Assembly: GCA_033296885.1 (NCBI GenBank) | Contig: MU864028.1 | Span: forward strand, 1 to 64,000 | Direction: 5' to 3' | DNA from: Triangularia verruculosa | Lineage: Eukaryota; Ascomycota; Sordariomycetes; Sordariales; Podosporaceae | DNA length: 64,000 bases | Shown: positions 54,318 through 64,000 of the stretch, piece by piece | Position numbering within the stretch: the stretch's first letter is position 1 | Layout of the letters: the number at the start of each line of letters is the position of its first letter | The notes under the pieces: generated by a model | What the model saw: only the letters and a program-made list of their open reading frames with translations | What the model was told of the DNA's origin: nothing | The model's database searches: none | Translations under genes and position numbers: made by a program

Positions 54318-56690
54318 GGTGGCGTTGCGAGGGAGTTGGACGGATGACGAGCAATATACCGGCCGCTATGATCCTGATAACCCTCTTTTATCTGTCTTTG
54401 GGTATCGCAGAACCAAGAGATCGTGTTGCTGTTAGTATGGGGGCGACTATGCCGGTGCTCAATATGGAAACCTATGATCTCGGGTCAAATATCTGCCGAA
54501 GTGCTATGTCTCGAAGTAACAGGATAATATTGGTGGCATTTATTTGTCCAGTCGTCCGGTTATAAACTGAGCACGGATGCTTCTTCTGTCGCAACGAATC
54601 GTTCAGGTTGAAGGATTCGTGGACGCAGATTAGGCTGACCTTGGAGGCAATATACCCTATGTAACCTTTCCCAACCTATCTCAGCAGCGTGATTGAGTTT
54701 CGGCAGTTGCTAAGATGGCGACATTGTGAATGTCTTCCACCGACGGGATTCACCTATCCCGCATGCCATAAAGAGATTGTGAGGCGTGGTGAGTCTGCTC
54801 CAAGTCATCTCTCATGCCAAACAAGCATCTCAAGTTACTCCTGCGCAGTACTCGAGAAATATACGACGTTGCTTTCCGATCCTAAATCTGTTTCCATTCA
54901 GAGAGAAGTCTTTTTGGAGCTGGGTACCTAACTCGTTCATCCTTATCGAAGTCATCGCTGGAACACAGGTAGGGTAAGTACCTAGCCAGCTCTCCATCAT
55001 CTTTCAGGACCACTTCAGGAATCATACGAATGCCCGTCAAAAAGAGAAGGATGCCTCATGTTCTATTTATCATCCTCTAATCGTAGTTCTTGCCCTAATT
55101 CTGTGGGCTATTTCGTTCGGTGGAAAGAAAGATCTGTTTTTCGATTCTAAGCCCAGGTACCTACCTATCAGGGTTAGCTACCTTATTTGATGATACACCA
55201 GCTTGAGCTCACCTGGGCAATGACACAATGCAAAGTACGCGAAAGGTCAGGTATGCTGATGCACGCTCCGGGTGTTGCAAAATGCTCATCGAAATTGTAG
55301 ATACAATGATCAGGTCGACATATATCTGTCAACCTAAGGTAAATGCTGTCGCTTCTCACATTGGATCTTCTTCAAATACCTAGATTTAATCACCTACGGG
55401 TGTCTATTAATGAGGTATCTATCTCCCGATCTGTACACACATCCCTTAAGTAACTGTGTTCCTTGTCCACACATATTTTGCGGTTGCGCGCCCTTTTCTC
55501 TGGTGCCCAGGCAGAGCCGCCAGTTTTTTGAGACTCATTTGGGCTCGTCTCCTAGCTGGGGCCGCTGTACCTTGGCGATGGATAGCACTGGATACCTCTT
55601 CAGTGGCTACAGTCAGGCCATGAAGTTTAAGATCACCTAGGTACCTTAGGTACAGGATATGATTCCTAGGTAAGCGGAGGGACATCTTGTTACCGGACTG
55701 GATGACATGGGATCTCTTGAAAGAAGCTTTCAGGTTTGCTTGAGTAATTTGCTGAAGTTACCAGGCAGTCATTGAGCATTGGTGCTTACTATTACTGGAT
55801 CTAGAAACAAGATCATGAACCCCCTCGAACCTTACCGGCTCTTCACGTCACTGACAGTACCTAAGCACCTATGTTGCTGAGTTTGGAACCCACGTAGTTA
55901 CCTTCTGTTAATATTTACTAAATAAAAGAAGAGCTTCCAAAGGAGCGTACAGGACCATATATACTCGTAGAGCATTCCGCCCGCCTGTCATACCCATTCG
56001 CCAAGCTCCCTGAGCACCCCGCTCCTTACCTAAGTAACCTGCATATAACCTCCCTGAATACCACCTCTATGAGCTGCTCCATCGAGCCTTGCTTCGATCT
56101 CTGTGATACAATCCTGCTCCACATATGTTCCCGACAGCTCATCCTGCCCACGGTTTGATGGCATCAAGTAGACACCCTGAGGCTTTCCAGTTGGGGTCTG
56201 CAAGACCGGTATCGACCATCATGCTGTTTTTGGTGTTGAAAATATGGGCTCCGTATTTCCTTATACAGACTGAAAGGATCCTCGGCTCTGCGCGGGGTTA
56301 ATCCTCGTGTCTACACTCACTTCTTTAGCCGCTGCAGCTATGCCGAGACATGTAGTTTATCCGCAACAACTTGGTGTCTGGAGCGCACCAATAGCAGGTT
56401 GGACTGTCTCCATTGGCTGCTTAGCGTCTTGTCTTTGGAGGTGTTGCTTTCGACGGAAAGAGTCAAATCAAGGAAGGACGTAAGTCAGGATGGTACTGTT
56501 GCAATGTAGGAGCCGGTTATTTACCTACCATTCCATCCTTCACCATTACACCAAGAGTGGGACAGGAAGCCCTCGACAGGAGCTTGGGGGGTTTACAAGT
56601 CAAGCCGTAAAGTCCTACAAAGGGAGCACTACCTGCTCTGAGGATAGATGCAAAACCAGCACCCATAGTCCCATAACCAAAGCCGACAGT
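54318..56690. other. Large gene-free stretch with CCTAGGTA-type motifs
   Basis: No coding frame with family motifs over 2.3 kb. It carries several CCTAGGTACC-like patches, for example near 55155 and 55636-55653. Confidence 0.45.
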
Positions 56691-57989
56691 ATGCTCTTTC
56701 TAGGATTCTGGCTGTTGGCCACGGCCTCAGCTGTCGTTATCCTCCCAGGGGGTGATCCAAAGCCCTACACAAGCTATTATCCGATTCTAGCAACAACAGA
56801 AGACGCCTACTTCCGTGAATCAGCACCTAATGAGCTTTGGAGCACCAACAACACCGTCAAGGTGATTTTGAGCTCCTACTCGACGGCCAATATGTCAAGT
56901 GCTCCCGGATTGTACCCTTCCGGCGATTCATTCATCCGTGGTGCGATTCAAGCGTGGGGTGAGCACTTGCACTTGGTTGTACGGCCGGAAGAGGTCTGGT
57001 TCACCATTTTGGTGCAGATGAACTTTTACATGACATCGCATGCCGAAGAGATCCGAAAGCTATTCGTCAATCACGAAGGGCAGCAGGAGATTCTCGTCAA
57101 GGACCTCACCTGGTACCGCATTCTGGGCCGCTTCAAAGATGAGATTCAAGCAAGAGTCAAAACCGATTGGCTGCTAGACTGGATCATGCCCAACTTTTCT
57201 ACCACAACGGAAAGCGATATTATGACAGCAAACATCTTGATGATGGGCCTTACCAAGGCATACTTCAAATACATCGGTAAACCCGTTTGTGGTTTGCCGT
57301 CGGTTACGCTGCTTGGCGAGCTTTCTGACTGGGAAAAGCTCCTAGCAAAGCTCGATCGTCTTCCCGACTTTGGCCCAGAACCTGAGGAATACAAGGCCCG
57401 CCTTCGGCCTATTCTCTCACGATTTGTTTCGAGCTTCAAACAGCCAGATTCGCCCACCACCCAGGAGTTTTGGAACCAGATCGTGACGGGAAGAGCAGGG
57501 AAGATGTGCGGGTCACCGCCAGTACATCTCTCTGGATGGATTACCGGCTTCTTTTTCTGGAACGAGAACGGGCAGGCTTATGCCCGTCAAAAGGGAGATA
57601 TGCTGACACTCGATGGCATTTCCTATCCGGTTTTGGATTTGGAGTTTGCCCCAGTGGGGTACGCCAGAGCCCCTTTTGTGATGCGGGACTACGCAGGCCA
57701 AGAGGACTTCCCTGCTTACGTTGCGGCTGGGAATCTGGGGAAGCAGATCACAGTTGGGCCTCCAGCAGGATACAAAGAGGCGTTGCTAAGGACTGGTGGC
57801 AATGTTAGCCTGGCCGATGATAAAGCCAGACATGCGACCCTACGACCTCTTAGTGCATGGATGTTGTATGGGCCCCTTAGCCATGGGCCGCGGTCGGGAT
57901 GGTTTAAGGAGGACGAGTTGATCGATGTTCAGATGAGCGTGAAGAAGTACATGACTGGAGACACATGTGGCTTGCTAGCTTCACCCTGA
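56691..57989 (+). CDS. Secreted DUF4419 protein
   Basis: Single exon, 432 residues from MLFLGFWLLATASAVV, a signal peptide; an in-frame ATG 201 bp upstream adds no conserved sequence. DUF4419 blocks: SSYSTANMSSAPGLYPSGDS, FIRGAIQAWGEHLHLVVRPE, EVWFTILVQMNFYMTSHAEE and FVNHEGQQEILV, then FSTTTESDIMTANILMMGL and YFKYIGKPVCGLPSVTLLGE. The end has GWITGFFFWNENG and a Cys near the C-terminus (MTGDTCG). Family function is unknown. No introns, unlike most neighbours. Confidence 0.9.
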   Translation: MLFLGFWLLATASAVVILPGGDPKPYTSYYPILATTEDAYFRESAPNELWSTNNTVKVILSSYSTANMSSAPGLYPSGDSFIRGAIQAWGEHLHLVVRPEEVWFTILVQMNFYMTSHAEEIRKLFVNHEGQQEILVKDLTWYRILGRFKDEIQARVKTDWLLDWIMPNFSTTTESDIMTANILMMGLTKAYFKYIGKPVCGLPSVTLLGELSDWEKLLAKLDRLPDFGPEPEEYKARLRPILSRFVSSFKQPDSPTTQEFWNQIVTGRAGKMCGSPPVHLSGWITGFFFWNENGQAYARQKGDMLTLDGISYPVLDLEFAPVGYARAPFVMRDYAGQEDFPAYVAAGNLGKQITVGPPAGYKEALLRTGGNVSLADDKARHATLRPLSAWMLYGPLSHGPRSGWFKEDELIDVQMSVKKYMTGDTCGLLASP

Positions 57990-59135
57990 TCCTGATCCCA
58001 AATTATGCAGCTGGCATCAGGTCCAGAAAAAACTTGTATATGATCCAGGCCGCGCTTTGTGACAAGGAAGCTGTGCCCCCTGTGTCAATACCTGGTATTG
58101 ATGGTGTTGCTGAGATCCGGATTCGCACTATCTCGAACTCATGATTGCAATGCAATCCCTTCAATTAACGCCATTGCTCGTTAGGTACCCTCGCTACCAC
58201 AATCTGTCGCGACTTCTCTGCGGCAAGGTCAAAAGCATGGCTGTGCCACGGTTCTGGAAGCCCCCGTCACGAACCTGACGACATGGAGTTAATTTTACTG
58301 GCCGGTGCACCTAGGTAGGTAGGGTATATACGTAGGTAAATATTGAGAACGTCCTGGTTTTGACATCTTGGTATAGATTTGCGGTGCTTACCTAAAACGA
58401 ACTATTGGAATCCTTTGCTCCTTCGCTGATCAGGCTGGTAAGGTACCCTAGTAGCTATATCGTTTGATGTGTGACCGAGCCTTTCAGGTCATAAACTTAT
58501 GCTCCAGTCAGTGATTGGATTAGTCCTTGTTTGGATTTGGAACACAAGGTACCTAAGTATTAGGTATGTATTTCGTGCATATATGATTCTACATAATGTT
58601 CCATAAGGTACCTACCCAATGAGCTACAGTATTCAAACCCGTGGTGGTGACCGGATCTCTCGGATAACGTTACTCATGTATTGTTTCTTGGCGTCAGCAA
58701 GCCAAAGGTGCTTCACGTTCCATGCCCAAGTCTGGGTAGGTACACCGAGACCAAAATGTCTTGTCAAATCTTCACCTTGGGTTAGACCTATCCAGGGCCC
58801 CTTGAAAGTTCATCCTGTCGACAACCGGGAATGATCGCCATGACAATGCCCAGGCGTCATGAGACCGCAAAACCCTGCTTTCGCAAGCTTTTCCCAAGAC
58901 AAGCGTGGGAGGTGAAGCCTGCGATCTGTGCGAACACGAGAAACAAGGTTGACATGGAAGCCAGTAAAGGATCAGGCGCAGTCGAACCCTTGATAGGTGC
59001 TGTCGTGGTCCCTGGGCGGCAACCTTGCGGCCTCAGCTACGGGCATGCAGAAAAGTATAATAAGAGCCAGAGCGGGAATTGAGTATCTGCTGAATGTGTT
59101 GGAAAGAGTGCCAGTTCACTTCACTTTACCTCAAT
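57990..59135. other. Intergenic with CCTAGGTA-type motifs
   Basis: Includes repeated GGTACCTA/CTAGGTA motifs near 58309 and 58610. No gene supported; the right end is promoter for the subtilase gene. Confidence 0.4.
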
Positions 59136-60692
59136 ATGTATCATTTCAAGACTAGACTTGCTCTTCATTGGCTTTTGGGAGCTGTTTCGCTCTCGACTAC
59201 CTGGGTCTCGGCCTCCCCCGTGGGTCAAGCAGTGGCACGGAGTGAATCAATCTATCCTGGGTCCTCAATTGCTATCAAGATCAGCAAAGCAACAGACGTC
59301 TCGTCGCGTTCTCTGGACGGCATTCGGTCGGTCGAGGAGCTAATCCGGAAGGCCCAAAGAGACTCTCGTCTGGGCAAAAGAGAAATCAAATTCAGCGTGT
59401 TTCCTCTAATCACCACCATCCCACAAGCCAGGATCACTCGGTTGGTCGAGAGGGCTACTGTTCTTAACCCGGACTATGTCCCAACCGATTTTAGCACATG
59501 GTTTCAGGTGCTTTTTCCGGTCCCTGAAGGCGAAGATGACCAAGCGCTCACTGATCTTCTGTCCAAACTCTCCGGCTACAAAGAGGTGACCAGTTGCCAT
59601 CCGCTCAGTGGCGGAAGCCTCCCAACGGTCGACCCTTCCAATGACCCCTTGTTCCCAGGGCAGGGCTACATGACGCCCGCAGGCGACGGCATCAACGCTC
59701 CCTACGCTTGGGGATTCCCTGGCGGTGATGGGACCAACACCACCATCATTGACATTGAGCGAGGCTGGAAGCTGGACCACGAAGACTTGGTACGTCGCCT
59801 GTTGTTTACAGATTCTCAATGTGGGGTGCATGGCTAACAGAGGGAACCTCAATAGGTGGATGCCAATATCACCCTCCTAGCCGGGCTGAATGTCAAAGAC
59901 AGATACCAGTCCAACTATCGGCACGGAACAGCTGTTCTTGGTGAAATGCTGATGGTCGACAACAACATTGGCGGTGTTGGCATCATCCCAGGGGCCCAGG
60001 GACACGTCGTGGGTGTGACGCGCATTGTCGGCGGCGGTCCCTTTGAGAACTATCCAGAGGCAATTCTCGACGCCGTTGATGCTCTTGGCTTTGGTGATGC
60101 CATGCTGCTTGAGATACAGGTCCCGGACGCCAACGGCAACATGTTTCCCGTGGAAATTATCGATGCGGTGTATGACGCTATCTCTCTTGCCACCTCCCTA
60201 GGCATTACGGTCATTGAACCTGCAGGAAATGGCCAGCAAGATCTGGATGCTCCCATCCTCCGCATCGGTAGTGCAGCCCCGGCATCGATTCTCAACCCAA
60301 GCAGCCCTGAATTTCGCGATTCTGGGGCCATAATGGTCGGTGCAGCAACCTCGACTGTGCCTCGCACTCGAGTTCTCGAGTCTAACTATGGAGCTCGCAT
60401 CGATGTTCATTCGTGGGGAGAGAATATCATGACAACCTCGGTTACGGGTCCGGGCGACGACATCGACACGTATTTGCCTTTTGATGGCACATCGGGAGCC
60501 GCACCCATAATCGCCGGCGCGGCACTCAGCGTTCAGGGGATGGTCAGCGTGAACCGTGGGGTGAAGCTGGATGCTTTTGCGCTCCGGGACCTGATCAAGC
60601 TCGGCGGAACAACAACATCCAATCCGCCTGTGGACAAGATAGGGGTGCAGCCTGATCTTCGTGCCCTCATCGATGGAGGTCATCTTTTGTAG
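59136..60692 (+). CDS. Secreted subtilisin-like (S8) serine protease, atypical
   Basis: Exon 1 (59136-59789) and exon 2 (59856-60692) are joined by a 66 bp GTACGT...TAG intron, giving 496 residues. N-terminus MYHFKTRLALHWLLGAVSLS... is a signal peptide. A pro-region of about 150 residues follows. The triad is visible: Asp206 in TTIIDIERGW, His241 in YRHGTAVLGEM, Ser431 in DGTSGAAPIIAG, with the oxyanion Asn343 in EPAGNGQQ. The Asp motif DIERGW differs from the usual DTGI/DSGI of fungal subtilases. PPxAD-like APYAWGFPGGDG precedes it. Probably an extracellular protease. Confidence 0.88.
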
Positions 60693-61228
60693 TGGAAGCA
60701 TCATGACTCTTATATCACCAAGATCATGGATAGATAGTGGGAAGTAATACACAAGGAAGGTACCAAGTGTTTGATAGCTTTGCGGTTCAATTTTACAGAC
60801 TATGGGCTTCAGTTCCAATGAGGAGGCTTTCTAACGTCATCAAACCATGGGTCCCCTGGAACCGGCTGACAGAACAGCATTGAATAACGGCGGTCATTGG
60901 GAATGATGCCTACCTACCTACCTACCTACCTAGTTGGTTGTCTCAGTTGTACAGTACCATTGACATGTTCGACTGGCGCTGACATCAGCCCAACGTTCCG
61001 AATCATGCCGATTGCTGACCAAAACTAGCTACATTTTCCTTCAGTATCGTGTGTCAGCACAGCCTGGTTCTGGGGAATACTGCGGTTAAAAGTTGGTGCT
61101 TGTTGCCCCGCCCAGAGTCCATCCCATCAACTTTCTCTTAAACTCAGTATACATACAGTTTGCTCTATCTTGTTATTAATCTTTACAAGTCTGCGCCACC
61201 TGCTCAGCCAGTGTGAAACCCGGGGATC
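60693..61228. other. Intergenic
   Basis: Contains the CTAC repeat and promoter DNA for the next gene. No gene supported. Confidence 0.4.
60909..60933. repeat. (CTAC)n microsatellite
   Basis: Six tandem copies of a CTAC/CCTA tetranucleotide. The same tetranucleotide recurs in CCTAGGTA patches elsewhere in intergenic DNA. Confidence 0.8.
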
Positions 61229-61742
61229 ATGAAGCATCAAGCTATCCTCTCGGCACTAGCGGGAACTTACGAACTCCTCAACATCACCAGGAGTAGAATC
61301 AACGACAGCGTGGAGATACCTACAGCTCAAAGCCCGCGCCTTCACAGGTTTGCTCATTTACACAAGCACCGGTTATATGTCGGCCCATATGGCATCCTTC
61401 AACGTCTCGGAACTTCCCGAAAATGGAGCGAATATGGTATGGCCTCCTCGCAATACTACAGAGCTGGATGACGCGTGGGCCATCGTCGCCAAAACAACGC
61501 TTGCCTATGCCGGCGGCTTGTCAATCAATCCGGATGTTCCCTCAACCAAAAGATCCGGGGCCGTCCTGCATGGACCGCTCCATGTGACCAATACCCCATC
61601 GTGGGTCGGCGGCACTCAAAAACGAAACTACCGGATTGTGAAGCAGGGGGGCCGAAATGGAGGTACATTTCTGAGACTCAGTGCCCCTGTCAACTCAGAT
61701 GCCACGATTGAGGGTACGCTGTGGTGGAGAAAGTTGGATTGA
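61229..61742 (+). pseudogene. Lipocalin-like protein, probably frameshifted
   Basis: The first frame starts MKHQAILSALAGTYELLNIT with RSRINDSVEIPTAQSP, which matches the start of lipocalin-like domain proteins. A second frame then reads GLLIYTSTGYMSAHM, the next conserved block, WPPRNTTELDDAW, LHVTNTPSWVGGTQKR, and ends LRLSAPVNSDATIEGTLWW. The frame must shift between about 61300 and 61350. No normal-sized GT-AG intron lies there. So the gene is broken, or a base is wrong. If intact, about 170 residues. Function of the family is not known beyond small-ligand binding. Confidence 0.55.
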
Positions 61743-61840
61743 TCTATGAAAGGTGGTAAATACTACTGGTACCTATAATCCGTGTCTAAAGGGGAGGAAG
61801 GCAAGGAGAACGATGGTAATAGACCTAGTGCAGATCAAGA

Positions 61841-62813
61841 TCAAGCACCACCCACATTCCGCCAGTTGCTTTTCTGCATGATATCTCTGCTTGTGCTGCG
61901 TTCCTCTCGAACTCTGTAGTCGTTCTGACCAGCCCTTCCTGGTTGCTGGTGGCTACCATGTTGGTTGGAGCCTCGCCCATCACGAGCAATGGAGACACGA
62001 ATCGCCCCTCCATTCATCGCTGCCCCGTTCAGCTCTTTGACAGCACGGTCCGCTTCCGTGTGGGAGGCAAGGTCAACATAACAGTGGTGGTGGTTTCCCG
62101 GCGTAGATCTGAGCGAATACGGGATGACACGTTTGCCAATGGCAACACTAAAACGTTCGTGTTAGTTGACCTGGAGAGTTCCATATTATTTATAGGGTAA
62201 CTTACACCTCGAATCCTGCAAGAAGGCTCCGGATCTCAGAGTCATTGTGCTCCTGGTTCATCATCTTGTCGAGACCATCGATGCGGATACGCGTGCCGTC
62301 CTTGTTGGTGTGGCTCTGCAGACGGTTCAAGGCAGCATATGGCCCCTGCTGGCCTTCTATTTGCTCACTAGGTGGATTCCAGCCCCGAGCTCTCGAAACA
62401 TACGTCTGCCGTTCTTGCGCATCCTCATCGGCTCCCTTCCAATCACCCCATCTCTGGAATACGGGCTCAGAATTAGCAGACCTCCCGTCCCCACGAGATG
62501 ATCGTGCATGACCTTTAGGGACACAAGGGCCCAGTTTGACAACCCGACCGAGGACTGACTTTCCGGCAAGGGCATTCAAAGCATGGGATGCCTCCTGAGG
62601 CGATGAGAACTCGACAAAACAGTAGCCCGGGTTTCGACCGCTAATGGGATCGATGGAAATGTGGATTTTCTGAAAGGTCTCGAGGTTGGCGTCGACGAGC
62701 AATGTCTCCACGTCAGCCGGTTTCGCAAAGTAGTCCAAACTGCCAATGTAGATCCGCTGGAAATCTGAAGGGACAGCCGCATCGGGGTCGAGGGTTTCGT
62801 GATGCCTGTCCAT
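61841..62813 (-). CDS. Two-RRM RNA-binding protein
   Basis: Exon 1 (62813-62206) and exon 2 (62147-61841) are joined by a 58 bp GTAAGT...TAG intron, giving about 304 residues. RRM1 has RNP2 IYIGSL (21-26) and RNP1 RNPGYCFVEF (60-69) with HALNALAGKSVLGRVVKLGP. The linker is basic and charged. RRM2, split by the intron, begins RIRIDGLDKMMNQEHND and has HHHCYVDL as RNP1 and ADRAVKELNGAAMNGGAIRV. The C-terminus is Arg/Gln/Ser-rich. Probably a nuclear or cytoplasmic mRNA-binding factor; no closer relative recognised. Confidence 0.85.
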
Positions 62814-63425
62814 CTTGAGGTGTGACGGAAATCTTGCGCCAATATTTTACTGCTGCTAGTGTAGAACGAGGGGCACAAGTGTTAAGCTCCTCCCGGGCGG
62901 TTAGGGTTGGAGGGTGGCGTGAGTGGGGCAATGCAGTTTATCAGAGAGATAAACATGATAGGCTGGCAGTCACTGACGAATGATAGGTGGTTTCGGAGCA
63001 ACATTGTCATTGCTGACGTATCTCTTCCAGGTTGTGCTAAGCATGATCGAGGCCAAATAAATGTGCGGCTGAATCTGCCCAACGAGTAGACAGTGGTGGT
63101 AGGTATTTACTTTTGCAACATGGACCCCCTGCTGTGCCTTCAGGTACCTACCTGACACCTAAGGTCTTCTGCTGACAATCAGGAAGTTGTGACGACCACG
63201 TCCGAGTCGCAGATTACGGAAACCCAAAGCATCACCATAACCCAGCGAGTGACCATTACGCCGACGGTGCGTAACTCGGCTTCTTATCACACAGGGAATC
63301 TGCCAAAGTTGCCTTTAGTTGGCATGGTTTCCTATGTGCACATTACTGCCACCCTCAATTTGGTTTAGACACATCTCGCGATGAAATTACACGCTCAGAA
63401 CCTCACATTGTCAGATTGGTTGTGT
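62814..63425. other. Intergenic, with a Thr-rich exon-like patch
   Basis: No full gene. A 90 bp patch (63181-63270) reads as a Thr-rich peptide but I could not build exons around it; see findings. Confidence 0.35.
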
Positions 63426-64000
63426 CTAGACCGCCAAGCTGGTCTCCTCATCAATGGAGACCCCGAATTGTTTCACGGCTATTGAATAGCTCTCACGAAC
63501 AGCTTCACTGGCATAGACCCTCATCTCCTTTTCATAGATTGCTGTGACCCCTGGGCTGCATCCGCCCGCTTCACGTAGGAGACGCCCAAGGAGGGCCGAG
63601 TCTCTTACAGCTGTGTTGGCGCCGATTCCACCTGCAGGCGTCATGGAATGAACAGCGTCGCCGATGACAGTAACGCGTGGTTCGTTGGGCCACTCAGGGA
63701 CTCCCGAGGGTGTCGAACAGGTAATTTTCCAGAAGGCGGCTTCAGACTCGTTCATATCGTCAAACAGCGGTCTAAACCGAGGGTGCCAATTCTGAGTCAG
63801 TGATTTGGCCATGTCAGCAGCCGTCTTGCCCACGATAGTGTAGTCGTCGTTTGGGGCTCGAATCACGCCGGGATGGCCGCCCATCGTCCACCCAAATGAG
63901 ACGTTGGGATCATCCATCTCCCCAGGGCGAACATTTGTAATGATGAATACAGCCCCATCTGGGCGTGTGTCATCCCGCAACCGAAAAACCCCTTCTCCGA
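63426..64000 (-). CDS. FAD-dependent monooxygenase, C-terminal part
   Basis: The minus-strand frame is open to the right window edge, so the N-terminus is outside. The visible about 190 residues end in VKQFGVSIDEETSLAV. The second FAD motif is clear: RVTVIGDAVHSMTPAGGIGANTAVRD, with GD and the G-x-G-A-N run. FGWTMGGHPGV and KITCSTPSGVPEWPN precede it. Such PHBH-type flavin hydroxylases act on aromatic or secondary-metabolite substrates. A partial gene; the GxGxxG N-terminal FAD site and any introns are unseen. Confidence 0.88.
   Translation of the reverse strand, partial: GEGVFRLRDDTRPDGAVFIITNVRPGEMDDPNVSFGWTMGGHPGVIRAPNDDYTIVGKTAADMAKSLTQNWHPRFRPLFDDMNESEAAFWKITCSTPSGVPEWPNEPRVTVIGDAVHSMTPAGGIGANTAVRDSALLGRLLREAGGCSPGVTAIYEKEMRVYASEAVRESYSIAVKQFGVSIDEETSLAV

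Overview
The window comes from a filamentous ascomycete, most likely a Sordariomycete. Protein genes have short GT-AG introns (mostly 45-100 bp), and the proteins are fungal types: HET, DUF1996, 2EXR, AsaB-like, Rtt109, mL57 and fungal class II aldolase. An AT-rich block full of TpA shows the signature of repeat-induced point mutation (RIP). No telomere repeat, rRNA gene or CRISPR is visible. Exon junctions were placed by hand from splice sites and reading-frame continuity.

Layout. 1-3.9 kb is a transposon graveyard: an element with about 170 bp terminal inverted repeats, a gag-like relic whose stops fit RIP, a GC-normal island, and the 3' end of a probable retrotransposon. 4-9.1 kb is a zone of decaying genes: a glutamine-synthetase/FluG-like pseudogene, a small secreted crystallin-like gene with probable frameshifts, and a HET pseudogene. 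9.5-15.2 kb carries secreted or surface genes (a DUF1996 protein, a 10-cysteine mini-protein, a one-pass Ser/Thr-rich membrane protein) plus an NmrA-like reductase and a small membrane protein. 15.5-31.3 kb holds a multi-pass membrane protein, an ACS-family MFS transporter, an unknown acidic-tailed protein, a LAT-type amino-acid permease, an AsaB-like dioxygenase, a secreted LVIVD-repeat protein and a bicupin oxalate decarboxylase. 31.9-37.9 kb is core: Rkm4/SETD6-like SET methyltransferase, histone acetyltransferase Rtt109, mitochondrial ribosomal protein mL57 and a 2EXR protein. 38.6-45.9 kb holds a cytochrome P450, an acyl-CoA thioesterase-like protein, an intron-bearing tRNA, a DUF829/PaxU-like protein and fructose-bisphosphate aldolase with 12 exons. 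46-64 kb is gene-sparse: a probable 540 bp MITE, a SET protein with a signal-peptide-like N-terminus, a small unknown protein, a second DUF1996 protein, a DUF4419 protein, an atypical subtilase, a frameshifted lipocalin-like gene, a two-RRM protein and the 3' end of a FAD monooxygenase.

How the genes relate. There is no operon-like system. The themes are carbon and nitrogen uptake (two transporters), extracellular enzymes and surface proteins (oxalate decarboxylase, subtilase, DUF1996 pair, DUF4419), and housekeeping genes. The P450/thioesterase/PaxU-like group and the AsaB/LAT permease pair resemble secondary-metabolism accessories, but no polyketide synthase, NRPS or terpene synthase is present. 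Intergenic DNA repeatedly carries a CCTAGGTA/GGTACC-type motif. The most notable signals are the RIP-marked element, the run of disrupted genes beside it, the MITE, a tRNA with a proline-like body and alanine-like identity elements, the 10-cysteine secreted protein and the atypical subtilase.
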